Shown here: one piece after another, positions 8,118 to 14,938 of the stretch
How positions within the stretch are numbered: position 1 is the stretch's first letter
Layout of the letters: each line of letters begins with the position of its first letter
Assembly (NCBI GenBank): GCA_024641085.1
Contig: JAHEDT010000024.1
Span: 1 to 42,907 of the forward strand
Direction of reading: 5' to 3'
Length of the DNA: 42,907 nt
From: Geobacteraceae bacterium
Lineage (GTDB): Bacteria; Desulfobacterota; Desulfuromonadia; Desulfuromonadales; BM103
The notes under the pieces: generated by a model
The model's database searches: none
What the model saw: only the letters and a program-made list of their open reading frames with translations
What the model was told of the DNA's origin: nothing
Translations under genes and position numbers: made by a program

Positions 8118-8600
8118 TCAGGCGGCACCAATGATGGTGAAGGTTTTCCGTGCCTTGCCGCTGCCGGTCTGAATCTCGTCCCCACAGAGCTTGCCCAGCA
8201 GAGCGCGTCCCAGGGGGGACTCCGGCGTGATGACGACGTACTCCGCACCCCCTGCGCTCAATTTCAAGCCGCCTGCATCAGGCCCCAGGAAGATCTGCCG
8301 GCAGCTGCCGTCATCGGCCTCGAGGATCACCGCCGCGGTCAAGCGGATCGGAGTGCTATCGTCGAAAGGGCGCAGGGCCAGATTCCGGTAGCTGTCCAGG
8401 GCGCGGCGGATTTCCTGGGCGCGGTTGGCCTGCCCCTGGGCGATGTAGGAGGCTTCCAGGCCGGTGGTGTCATACTTGTTGTCGGGAAGACACTCTTCGT
8501 GCGTGGCCGCGGCGTGGGCGGCCTTGGCCGCCTCGGTCAGGACAGCGAGGTCGCTGGTCAGGGTCGTGATGATTTTCTGGAGGAGCGCTTGCTTGTTCAT
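8118..8600 (-). CDS. GreA/GreB-like transcription elongation factor
   Basis: This 160-residue protein has an N-terminal helical part and a C-terminal GreA/GreB domain. The N-terminal part contains EECLPDNKYDTTGLEASYIAQGQANRAQEIRRAL (about 36-69). The C-terminal domain shows AAVILEADDGSCRQIFLGPDAGG and VVITPESPLGRALLGKLCGDEIQT. Gre factors bind the RNA polymerase secondary channel and stimulate cleavage of backtracked transcripts. Two acidic residues sit in the loop region (EECLPDNKYDT), but I cannot be sure they equal the catalytic acidic tip. The N-terminal hairpin resembles a non-canonical Gre subgroup often annotated only as GreA/GreB family. It is transcribed divergently from the flavoprotein gene across the palindrome at 8684-8702. 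Confidence 0.8.
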   Translation of the reverse strand: MNKQALLQKIITTLTSDLAVLTEAAKAAHAAATHEECLPDNKYDTTGLEASYIAQGQANRAQEIRRALDSYRNLALRPFDDSTPIRLTAAVILEADDGSCRQIFLGPDAGGLKLSAGGAEYVVITPESPLGRALLGKLCGDEIQTGSGKARKTFTIIGAA

Positions 8601-8683
8601 GGAGAAAGCTTCTCACAAGGTAGCCGCCGGAGACAAGAACGGCACACTCAAAAAGATCGGTCTTTTTTGTAAACTCCCGGGCT

Positions 8684-8702
8684 AACCGGTCGACGACCGG
8701 TT
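8684..8702. promoter_or_regulatory. Perfect 19-bp palindrome, probable operator
   Basis: AACCGGTCG-A-CGACCGGTT is a perfect 9+1+9 palindrome in the 184-bp region between the divergent gre-like and flavoprotein genes. It overlaps the candidate -35 (TCGACG, 8690-8695) of the flavoprotein promoter, a typical position for a repressor or dimeric regulator. No regulator gene is adjacent. Confidence 0.55.
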
Positions 8703-8718
8703 GCAGAATAGCTATGAT
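8690..8718 (+). promoter_or_regulatory. Candidate sigma-70 promoter of the flavoprotein gene
   Basis: TCGACG (8690-8695) and TATGAT (8713-8718) are separated by 17 bases, 67 bp before the ATG at 8785. The -10 matches 5 of 6 consensus positions and the -35 matches 4 of 6. Confidence 0.5.
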
Positions 8719-8784
8719 ACGAAGGTTGAAGGTCTGGAGAAAGATCTTGTGATTCGGCAATTCCACTGAACAGGAGAAACCAGC

Positions 8785-9420
8785 ATGAAAGTTCTGGCAT
8801 TCAACGGCAGCCCGAAGGCCGCAGGCAACACCTACCATGCCCTGACAATGGTGACTGCCGAGCTTGAAAAAGAGGGGATCGAAACGGAAATCATCCATGT
8901 GGGAAATCAAGTCGTCCGCAGCTGTGTGGCCTGCAACCAGTGCCGTACACACCGCAATGAACAGTGCGTACAGACTGGTGACGAAGTCAACGAATGGATT
9001 CAGCGAATGAAACACGCGGACGGCATCCTGCTGGGCTCCCCGGTGCATTACGCGGCCATGGGAGCCACCATGAAAGCGTTTCTGGACCGGGCCTTTTACG
9101 TCAGCGGCGCCAACGGCGGCATGCTGCGCCACAAGGTCGGCGCCGCGGTGGTCGCGGTGCGGCGTTCGGGCGGTCTGCCAGCCTTCACCCAGCTGAACAA
9201 TTTTCTCTGCTATGCCGAGATGCTGATGCCGACCTCCAACTACTGGAACGTGATCCATGGCACCGGCCCGGGCGAGGCGACCCAGGACCTGGAGGGCGTG
9301 CAGATCATGCGGATTCTCGGCAAGAACATGGCCTATTTGATGAAACTGGTCGAACATGGCAAGGGCAAGATCATTCCACCGGGACCGGAAACCAAGGCCT
9401 ACATGCCCTTTATCCACTGA
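8785..9420 (+). CDS. Iron-sulfur flavoprotein / NAD(P)H-dependent FMN oxidoreductase
   Basis: This 211-residue flavodoxin-fold oxidoreductase opens with KVLAFNGSPKAAGNTYHAL (FMN phosphate loop, 2-20) and has the second FMN segment GSPVHYAAMGATMKAFLDR further on. Cys47, Cys50, Cys53 and Cys61 form CX2CX2CX7C. That is the compact cysteine motif that binds a 4Fe-4S cluster in archaeal and bacterial iron-sulfur flavoproteins, which transfer electrons from ferredoxin to oxygen, peroxide or other acceptors. AGGAG precedes the ATG. A candidate promoter overlapped by a palindrome lies upstream. The natural electron acceptor is not evident from context. Confidence 0.87.
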   Translation: MKVLAFNGSPKAAGNTYHALTMVTAELEKEGIETEIIHVGNQVVRSCVACNQCRTHRNEQCVQTGDEVNEWIQRMKHADGILLGSPVHYAAMGATMKAFLDRAFYVSGANGGMLRHKVGAAVVAVRRSGGLPAFTQLNNFLCYAEMLMPTSNYWNVIHGTGPGEATQDLEGVQIMRILGKNMAYLMKLVEHGKGKIIPPGPETKAYMPFIH

Positions 9421-9436
9421 AGGTGCAGCGCGTGGC

Positions 9437-9674
9437 GTGAGGTGTGAAAAAACTTTTAAACGCTTTGTCTTTTTGGTCCTATAACCCAAAAGAAGGTGAT
9501 GCCTGACACGAAGACACCCAAAGGACATGTTCAGCTAAGAACGATTTATCTGCTCGATCACAGGTGTCGCTTGTTAAGCAGCACCTGTGGGTAGTGTCTT
9601 GGTGACTTAGTGGCTAACCTTTGTTTCATTTATAAGTCCGTTTCTTCTGACTGTTCTCACCTCTCACACCTCAC
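9437..9674. repeat. Composite intergenic repeat bounded by an 11-bp inverted repeat
   Basis: GTGAGGTGTGA at 9437-9447 is the exact reverse complement of TCACACCTCAC at 9664-9674. The pair brackets the 160-bp repeat at 9478-9637, giving a 238-bp element between the flavoprotein and alcohol dehydrogenase genes. The outer arms are not seen around the second inner copy at 14023, so this looks like one repeat nested in or flanked by another. Confidence 0.5.
9478..9637 (+). repeat. Dispersed intergenic repeat, copy 1 (paired with 14023-14196)
   Basis: The two copies share, in order: TATAACC(C)AAAAGAAG, GAAGACAC, ACCC(A)AAAGGACAT, a TTTATC block, GGTGTCGCTTG, CAGCA, GTGTCTTGGTGACTTAGTG, TAACCTTTG and TTATAA. 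Order and spacing are conserved, with small indels. Neither copy has coding potential. The right end, read in reverse, gives the TTAxxCACTAAGTCACCAAGACAC motif often seen in short dispersed repeats. Confidence 0.75.
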
Positions 9675-9702
9675 TTCTTACGTTAATGTCCATGAAAAGC
9701 AC

Positions 9703-9735
9703 TTTCACCAAGCCGGACCAGCCGCAATTTGCGGC
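9703..9735 (+). repeat. Short repeat TTCACCAAGCC...GCCGC...GCGGC, copy 2 with perfect hairpin
   Basis: This is the counterpart of the motif at 151-189. Here it ends in a perfect palindrome, GCCGCAA-T-TTGCGGC (9721-9735). It is followed by a stop codon in the frame that reads TFTKPD. Its function is unknown. Confidence 0.35.
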
Positions 9736-9835
9736 GTATGACTGACCCGCTTGCGAGCCCTGCCTGTACGGTATCGAGCTACACTTCTGATGGGCTCCCG
9801 GAGTTGTCAGCCCTGTTTTTAATCCGCGTGTTGAT

Positions 9836-9863
9836 TTGCACTTCGCATGAGGAGTTCTATACT
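9836..9863 (+). promoter_or_regulatory. Candidate sigma-70 promoter of the alcohol dehydrogenase
   Basis: TTGCAC (9836-9841) and TATACT (9858-9863) are separated by 16 bases, 43 bp before the ATG at 9906. The -10 matches 5 of 6 positions. Confidence 0.5.
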
Positions 9864-9905
9864 TGCTCTCAAACTCGCAACCAAGCATCACAAGGAGCAG
9901 AATCA

Positions 9906-10907
9906 ATGATCAAAGCATACGCAGCGTTTGCAGCCGGTGGAGAACTCAAACCTTTCGAATATGATCCGGGGCCCCTGCGCCCCCAGGACGTCGAGATCAA
10001 CGTCGCGGCCTGCGGCATTTGTCACAGCGACCTGAGCATGCTCGACAACGACTGGGGAATGACCACGTATCCCTTCGTCCCCGGCCACGAAGTGGTCGGG
10101 ACCATCGCCAGCGTCGGGGGACAGGTAAGTCACCTGAAAGTCGGCGACAAGGTCGGCCTGGGCTGGCACTCCGGCTACTGCATGACCTGTTCGACCTGCC
10201 TGGAGGGCGACCATAACCTGTGCGCCGGCGCCGAAGGGGTTATGCTGGGCCGTCATGGGGGCTTCGCCGACAAGGTCCGGGCGCAGGCGGCCAGCGTGAT
10301 CGCCCTGCCGGAGGGGCTGGATTTGGCGACCGCCGGTCCGTTGTTCTGCGGCGGTATCACGGTGTTCAACCCCCTGGTGCAATTCGGCATCAAGCCGACG
10401 GACAAGGTCGGTGTGATCGGCATCGGCGGTCTGGGGCACATGGCCCTGCAATTTACGCGGGCCTGGGGCTGCGAAGTGACCGCCTTCACCTCGAATGCGG
10501 CCAAAAAACAGGAGGCCCTGGAGCTCGGGGCGCATCACAGCGTCGATTCATGCAGCCAGGCGGAGATCGAGGCGATGGGCGGTCAGCTCGACCTGCTGAT
10601 TTCCACGGTCAACGTCAGTCTCGATTGGAATGCCTATCTCAACACCCTGAAGCCGAAAGGGCGCCTGCACTTCGTCGGCGCCACCCTTGAGCCGTTGGAT
10701 ATAGGTGTTTTTCCACTGATCATGGCGCAGCGCTCGGTTTCCGGTTCCCCGGTCGGCAGCCCGGCGACCATCGCCAAGATGCTGGCGTTTGCGGTTCAGC
10801 ACGCGATCAAACCGGTGGTCGAGACGTACCGGTTCTACCAGGTCAACGATGCCCTTGAGCGACTCAGGAGCGGTCAGGCACGCTACCGGGTCGTGCTGGC
10901 CCAATAG
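9906..10907 (+). CDS. Zinc-dependent alcohol dehydrogenase (YahK/CAD-like)
   Basis: This 333-residue medium-chain dehydrogenase interconverts alcohols and aldehydes with NAD(P)H. Catalytic zinc ligands are visible as Cys36 (CGICHSD), His61-Glu62 (PGHEVVG) and Cys148. The structural zinc site is Cys92, Cys95, Cys98 and Cys106 (CX2CX2CX7C). The Rossmann motif GIGGLG is at 172-177. The [11 protein letters not shown]...YPFVPGHE pattern places it with the cinnamyl-alcohol-dehydrogenase/YahK group, usually NADPH-linked aldehyde reductases. The frame is open back to 9729, but AAGGAG at 9892-9897 and the family N terminus fix the start at 9906. It is monocistronic, with a candidate promoter 43 bp upstream. 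Confidence 0.93.
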   Translation: MIKAYAAFAAGGELKPFEYDPGPLRPQDVEINVAACGICHSDLSMLDNDWGMTTYPFVPGHEVVGTIASVGGQVSHLKVGDKVGLGWHSGYCMTCSTCLEGDHNLCAGAEGVMLGRHGGFADKVRAQAASVIALPEGLDLATAGPLFCGGITVFNPLVQFGIKPTDKVGVIGIGGLGHMALQFTRAWGCEVTAFTSNAAKKQEALELGAHHSVDSCSQAEIEAMGGQLDLLISTVNVSLDWNAYLNTLKPKGRLHFVGATLEPLDIGVFPLIMAQRSVSGSPVGSPATIAKMLAFAVQHAIKPVVETYRFYQVNDALERLRSGQARYRVVLAQ

Positions 10908-11016
10908 GGAAGGGGGCCCTGTCGTGCAAGCTGCCGGCGTCAGTGCCCCCGGGCCCCAGGTTTGATGGTGCCAGTATGACTCTGCACGCATCACGACAAC
11001 TTTCGGAGAGATCCCA

Positions 11017-11418
11017 ATGAGAGGTCTTCTGCTCAGGTGGCTGATTCTGACCATTGCCATCATGGTCGCTGCTCATCTCTTCCCCGGCATCCAGGTCAGC
11101 GGTTTCGGCACCGCACTGTTTGCCGCCCTGGTCCTGGGGATTCTCAACGCGTTTTTCCGCCCGATCCTGTTCATCCTGACCCTGCCGATCAACCTGTTGA
11201 CCCTGGGCCTGTTCACTTTTGTGATCAATGCCCTGCTGTTGATGATGACTTCGGGCCTGATTGGCGGCCTGATCGTCAACGGCTTCTGGTCCGCGCTGGT
11301 CGGTTCACTGATCATCAGCCTGGTGAGTTGGCTGCTCAGCTCGTTCATCAATGACCAGGGGCGGATTCAGTCCCTCGACATCGAACTGCGCAGTCGCGGT
11401 AAAGACCATTGGGAATAG
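11017..11418 (+). CDS. PF04020 four-helix membrane protein (phage holin superfamily IV-like)
   Basis: This 133-residue protein has four hydrophobic segments and the NAFFRPILFILTLPINLLTLGLFTFVINALLL signature of PF04020, small inner-membrane proteins of unknown role. Despite the holin superfamily name, most bacterial members are chromosomal and not in prophages, and nothing phage-like surrounds this one. GGAGAG precedes the ATG. The next gene begins two bases after its stop codon, so the two are probably co-transcribed. Confidence 0.88.
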   Translation: MRGLLLRWLILTIAIMVAAHLFPGIQVSGFGTALFAALVLGILNAFFRPILFILTLPINLLTLGLFTFVINALLLMMTSGLIGGLIVNGFWSALVGSLIISLVSWLLSSFINDQGRIQSLDIELRSRGKDHWE

Positions 11419-11420
11419 CG

Positions 11421-11771
11421 ATGGCACTCTTGGCGGACAAGTGCTGCACCGCATGCCGGGCGGGCGCCCCGCTGGCGACCCGGGGTGAGGTCGCCAAATA
11501 CCTGCCGCAGCTTCCGGGCTGGCAGATCACGGTTGTTGCCGGCGTCGAGCGTCTTGAGAAAGCCTACCTGTTCAAAAACTTCGCCCAGGCTCTCCACTTT
11601 ACCGAGCAGGTCGGGGCGATCGCCGAACAACACAACCATCACCCGGCCCTGTTGACGGAGTGGGGCCGAGTGACCGTGGCCTGGTGGACGCACAAGATCG
11701 CCGGGCTGCATGTCAACGACTTCATTATGGCGGCAAAAACTGACAGAGTTTCGGCATTAAACGCCAAATAG
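11421..11771 (+). CDS. 4a-hydroxytetrahydrobiopterin (pterin-4a-carbinolamine) dehydratase
   Basis: This is a 116-residue member of the PCD/DCoH family, which dehydrates 4a-hydroxytetrahydropterin during pterin recycling; bacterial homologues also act in molybdopterin-related metabolism. The catalytic histidine motif EQHNHHP is at 69-75. The WWTHKIAGLHVNDFIMA segment (88-104) holds the third conserved histidine and the closing Asp. The N terminus carries CCTAC (8-12), common in longer family members. The ATG at 11421 is chosen over a TTG at 11409, which would overlap the preceding gene. No phenylalanine hydroxylase gene is in the window, so the substrate here is unclear. Confidence 0.92.
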   Translation: MALLADKCCTACRAGAPLATRGEVAKYLPQLPGWQITVVAGVERLEKAYLFKNFAQALHFTEQVGAIAEQHNHHPALLTEWGRVTVAWWTHKIAGLHVNDFIMAAKTDRVSALNAK

Positions 11772-11806
11772 TTTACAAACTACTTTAATGTTAAAAAGGA
11801 GCTTCG

Positions 11807-12298
11807 ATGCGATACCTGATGATTCTGTGCCTGTCCCTGGTCCTGGCCTCCTGCAGCCCCAAAGCGCCGCCGGTGCCGACCACCGAGGAAGCGATCAACC
11901 ATGAAACCGAGCTGCTGGTCCGCGCCAGCCTCACCGACCGGCTCATGCAGGATACCGAAGCCTACTACCGCGACCAGGCCAGTTCGCTGCTGGTGGGGGC
12001 GGGGGCTACTGCGGCGGAGGCGCAAAGCGCTATTGATGCGGTACTGCCGCAACTGTTGGAGGGAGAGCAGCAGCGCCTGCTCGATGCGCTGGTGCCAATC
12101 TTCCGGCGCTATTACACCACCGTGGAGATTCATCAGCTGCTTTCCTTTTACCAGACCGAGGTGGCTCGCAAATCGATGCGGGTCAGTTCGCAGATCGCCG
12201 CCGAGAGCCAGGAGTTTGTGCGGCTCTGGAGCGAACACGTCAGTGCTGAGCTGGTGAAGCAGCTTGACGCCGGGATGAGCGGTAAACCGGCCAAGTAA
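11807..12298 (+). CDS. DUF2059 lipoprotein
   Basis: This 163-residue secreted lipoprotein has a short signal peptide with lipobox LASC (lipidated Cys16), then an all-helical domain. The [29 protein letters not shown] segment (about 105-133) is characteristic of DUF2059, a periplasmic family of unknown function. AAGGAG precedes the ATG. It follows the pterin dehydratase by 35 bp and is closed by a strong terminator at 12314-12343, so it is likely the last gene of the unit starting at 11017. Confidence 0.85.
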   Translation: MRYLMILCLSLVLASCSPKAPPVPTTEEAINHETELLVRASLTDRLMQDTEAYYRDQASSLLVGAGATAAEAQSAIDAVLPQLLEGEQQRLLDALVPIFRRYYTTVEIHQLLSFYQTEVARKSMRVSSQIAAESQEFVRLWSEHVSAELVKQLDAGMSGKPAK

Positions 12299-12313
12299 AG
12301 CCGGGACATCTGC

Positions 12314-12343
12314 AAGGGGCCCTTGATATCAAGGGCCCCTTTT
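12314..12343 (+). terminator. Strong intrinsic terminator
   Basis: AAGGGGCCCTTGAT and ATCAAGGGCCCCTT form a near-perfect palindrome of about 14 bp followed by TTTT. It lies 15 bp after the DUF2059 stop codon and before the convergent SDR gene. Confidence 0.9.
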
Positions 12344-12364
12344 CCTTTCCGACCGGCGGCTCGC

Positions 12365-13057
12365 TTACCAGGCGCGCTTCGTACCCTGGGGGTCGATCAG
12401 GCAGCCGCTGTCTCTAATGCTCAAACCAAGCAGGACCTTCTTGACGCCCTGGGCGCTGGCTTCGACCGACAGCGGCGCCTCGGCCCCCCCCATGCGGGTG
12501 CGGACCCAGCCGGGGTGGAGCGCAACGCTGATGATGCCGCGATCGGCGAGGTCGACAGACAGACCTTTGGCCACCATGTGCACGGCGGCCTTCGATGTGC
12601 GATAGGCGTAATGGCCGCCGGAACTGTTTTCGGCGATGCTGCCCATGACACTGCCCACGGCGGCGATGATGCGCAGCCTGCTGCGGGCGACCATCTCGAC
12701 GAAGGCTTCGCTGATCAGCATCGGGGCGATGCAGTTGACCTTGAAGGTTTCCAGCCAGGCGTCGGGGTCGGTTTCGCCGAAGCCCTGGTTTAGCGGGCCG
12801 CGGACACCGGCGTTGTTGACCAGGATGTCGATGGCTTCAGCCTTCAATTGTGTCGCCAGCTCGGCGATCTGCGCCCGGTCGGCGACCTCCAGCCGATGCA
12901 TGCTGAGCCTGTCATGTTGCGCCGCCAGGGCCTGCAGTTCATCGCTCAGCTCCGGGCTGCGGCAGCAGGCGAGGACTCGCCAGTCGTCCCGGACGAAGCA
13001 ACGGGCCAGTTCCAGGCCGATGCCACGGTTGGCGCCGGTGATCAATATTGTGGACAT
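12365..13057 (-). CDS. SDR family NAD(P)-dependent oxidoreductase (C-factor-like)
   Basis: This 230-residue short-chain dehydrogenase has cofactor motif TGANRGIG (7-14), NNAG at 81-84, catalytic Ser136 in AVGSVMGS, and Tyr152-Lys156 (YRTSK). The HPGWVRTRMGG segment after the active site is typical of the CsgA/C-factor-like group. These enzymes reduce or oxidise carbonyls and alcohols; the substrate is unknown. The start at 13057 is chosen over the longer frame to 13126 because AAGGGAG precedes it and the signature strand begins at once. The second SDR gene lies 89 bp upstream on the same strand, so they may be co-transcribed. Confidence 0.9.
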   Translation of the reverse strand: MSTILITGANRGIGLELARCFVRDDWRVLACCRSPELSDELQALAAQHDRLSMHRLEVADRAQIAELATQLKAEAIDILVNNAGVRGPLNQGFGETDPDAWLETFKVNCIAPMLISEAFVEMVARSRLRIIAAVGSVMGSIAENSSGGHYAYRTSKAAVHMVAKGLSVDLADRGIISVALHPGWVRTRMGGAEAPLSVEASAQGVKKVLLGLSIRDSGCLIDPQGTKRAW

Positions 13058-13146
13058 GCTGTGTTCTCCCTTTTCCCGAGAAAATGCTGGCAGCTGTCGC
13101 TGCGCCTCTGCTGCCGGCTTCTGCAAAAGTCTTAATCAGTCGCGCC

Positions 13147-13941
13147 TCACTCCACGCGGACTTTGCGCATCACCTTGCGTAGCAGGGCTGGCGAGAGCCG
13201 CTGCAGCAGCAGACCGATGCGCTCCCTGCCGCCGGGGAACACCTCGGCTCGGCCCCTGGCCATAGCGGCAATAATCTGCCCGGCACATTTGTCGGCGCTG
13301 ATCGCCGCCGCCTGGGCCGGGTCCATCTTGCCGTGGAGGGTGCCGTCGCCGCGCAGGGCGTTGCGCGAGACATCGGTGTTGACGAAGCCGGGCGAGGCGA
13401 CCAGCACCTGGATGCCGGCGGCGTGCACTTCGGCCCGCAGGGCATCCATGAAGCCTTGCAGGGCATGTTTAGCGGCGGCGTACCCGGAGCGCTGCGGCGA
13501 GGCGAACTTGCCCATCAGACTGCTCACCGCAACGATCTGACCGCCCCCCCGTACAAGCATGTCGGGCAGAACCTTTTTCGTTAAATCGACTGCCGCCAGG
13601 AAATTGACCTCCAGTAGCAGCCGGTAGACCTCCATCCGGGTTTCATTGACCCGGGCGCGCTGCGTCATTCCGGCGTTGTTGATCAGGATGTCCACCTCGC
13701 GCGGCATCTCCTGCAAACAGCCCCAGGCGGCCTCGATCGAGGCCGGGTCAGCAAGGTCCATACTCAGGCACAGGTGGGTCTCGGGTGTGCGGCAGTCCCG
13801 ACGGACCGCTTCCAGCCGTGCGGTCGAGCGCGCGGAGAGGATCAGGCGGGCGCCGCGGGCGGCCAGGGCGCGAGCCAGGGCCGCACCGATCCCCGATGAG
13901 GCACCGGTAATCCAGACGGTCTTGCCGTTAAAGTCCTGCAT
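13147..13941 (-). CDS. SDR family oxidoreductase
   Basis: This 264-residue classical short-chain dehydrogenase has TGASSGIG at 12-19, an NNAG motif, VSSLMGK with the catalytic serine, and YAAAK with the catalytic Tyr and Lys. A hydrophobic patch and basic C terminus (LLRKVMRKVRVE) suggest membrane association, as in DltE/YqjQ-like enzymes. The ATG at 13941 is preferred over a GTG at 13947 because AAAGGCG sits at a proper distance only from the ATG. It is the upstream member of a tandem pair of SDR genes that share fold but little sequence. The substrate is unknown. Confidence 0.9.
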   Translation of the reverse strand: MQDFNGKTVWITGASSGIGAALARALAARGARLILSARSTARLEAVRRDCRTPETHLCLSMDLADPASIEAAWGCLQEMPREVDILINNAGMTQRARVNETRMEVYRLLLEVNFLAAVDLTKKVLPDMLVRGGGQIVAVSSLMGKFASPQRSGYAAAKHALQGFMDALRAEVHAAGIQVLVASPGFVNTDVSRNALRGDGTLHGKMDPAQAAAISADKCAGQIIAAMARGRAEVFPGGRERIGLLLQRLSPALLRKVMRKVRVE

Positions 13942-14022
13942 GAACACTCGCCTTTCAGATATTGGGGCCGCACGCTCGGCGGTCCCGTACTCTTTACGGA
14001 TAATCTGGCAAAAGAAGTGGTT

Positions 14023-14196
14023 CTATAACCAAAAGAAGATAATCTCTGCCATGAAGACACAAAGGCACCCAAAAGGACATTGATCCAAATTACAGTCTAT
14101 TTATCAGGCCATGCATCGGTGTCGCTTGCTCAGCAATGGCAGTGATTGCTTCGTGTCTTGGTGACTTAGTGATTAACCTTTGATTTGTTTATAAAT
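14023..14196 (+). repeat. Dispersed intergenic repeat, copy 2 (paired with 9478-9637)
   Basis: This is a same-orientation counterpart of the repeat at 9478-9637, about 14 bases longer. It shares the TATAACCAAAAGAAG left end and the GTGTCTTGGTGACTTAGTG right block. It fills most of the 335-bp gap between the SDR and DUF1059 genes. Confidence 0.75.
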
Positions 14197-14200
14197 TCGA

Positions 14201-14230
14201 AAAAAGGGGCCACTGTGATTGAAGTGACCC
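14201..14230 (-). terminator. Intrinsic terminator of the DUF1059 gene
   Basis: On the minus strand GGGTCACT and AGTGGCCC pair through 8 bp (one G-T) around an eight-base loop. The stem is followed by CCTTTTTT. It lies 46 bp past the DUF1059 stop codon. Confidence 0.7.
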
Positions 14231-14276
14231 TGAAGTTAGTGGTGAACGATGAATCTCAACGTCCTCGCCGCGGAGT

Positions 14277-14462
14277 TCACTCCTTGATCAAGCCGAGTAA
14301 TTGCTCCCGCAGCGATTCGGTGTTGGCATGGCCGTGAGCATTGATCGCGTGCCGACCAGCCTCTTCGAGCAGTTCCTTTTCGCTGTCGGCGGAGAAGTAA
14401 GCGCCGCATTCCGGTCCGCCTGGAAAAGCATGCTCATGACATTCGATGTACTTGCGTCCCAT
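14277..14462 (-). CDS. DUF1059 small protein
   Basis: This 61-residue cytoplasmic protein has YIECHEHAFPGGPECGAYFSADSEKELLEEAGRHAINAHG, matching the DUF1059 pattern. That pattern is a Cys-containing start, a helix with ExELLxxAxxHAxxxHG, and an acidic end. The function of the family is unknown; His and Cys residues could bind metal. AGGAGG sits at the right distance before the ATG, and a terminator follows the gene. It is monocistronic. Confidence 0.85.
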   Translation of the reverse strand: MGRKYIECHEHAFPGGPECGAYFSADSEKELLEEAGRHAINAHGHANTESLREQLLGLIKE

Positions 14463-14740
14463 GGCTTTCCTCCTGTCTCTGAAGGGCTCTTCGATAGCCG
14501 GGAGAAGAAAGATCAGGACCGTAGAGACTTCCAGCTGTCGAGAAAGCCGGTTATTAGATAATCATAATATGTCTTTATCGAAACACAAGGCCCGGCGTCG
14601 GTCTTCGGCTCCTGGCAAAATGCGCAGTGATGATCATGAAAAGGTGAGCTGCCGACAAGCAGCATTGACTATCAGGACCGCTCCAGCTTTTAACACCGAG
14701 GACTGGAGGGAAATAAAGGTCCTATCACCGAAAAAATGGT
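14463..14740. other. Intergenic region without a supported gene
   Basis: The plus-strand frame through 14446-14772 has no ribosome site and runs into a repeat, so it is not called. An AT-rich patch around 14552-14575 probably holds the DUF1059 promoter on the minus strand, but no clear -35/-10 pair is visible. Confidence 0.4.
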
Positions 14741-14833
14741 TTAACGCAGAGGCGCTAAGGAAAAGTTCATAAATCTTGAGTAAATATAAAGACCTTGACA
14801 GTGTTCTCCGCTTCTTTACGTCTTTGCGTTGAA
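14741..14833. repeat. MITE-like element with 20-bp imperfect terminal inverted repeats
   Basis: TTAACGCAGAGGCGCTAAGG (14741-14760) is an imperfect reverse complement of CTTTACGTCTTTGCGTTGAA (14814-14833). The arms enclose 53 bp with no coding potential. The AACGC(A/G)GAGGCGC end type recurs at 36256 and, as a half copy, at 24420. Confidence 0.6.
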
Positions 14834-14938
14834 TGCTTGTTTGGGCTTTTTGCAACCAGCCGGCTATGTGGAGCGTTGTTTTTGCGCCCGTCAATGTCAA
14901 TGCTTCAGGAGGAAGCCTCGCGGTGGCCCGCAAAGGCT

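Noticed and set aside
9729-9905. N-terminal extension of the alcohol dehydrogenase
   Set aside because: AAGGAG at 9892-9897 and the family N terminus place the start at 9906. The extension contains the promoter.
11017-11418. Prophage remnant suggested by the phage-holin superfamily match
   Set aside because: The PF04020 family is common on bacterial chromosomes. No integrase, lysis or structural phage genes are nearby.
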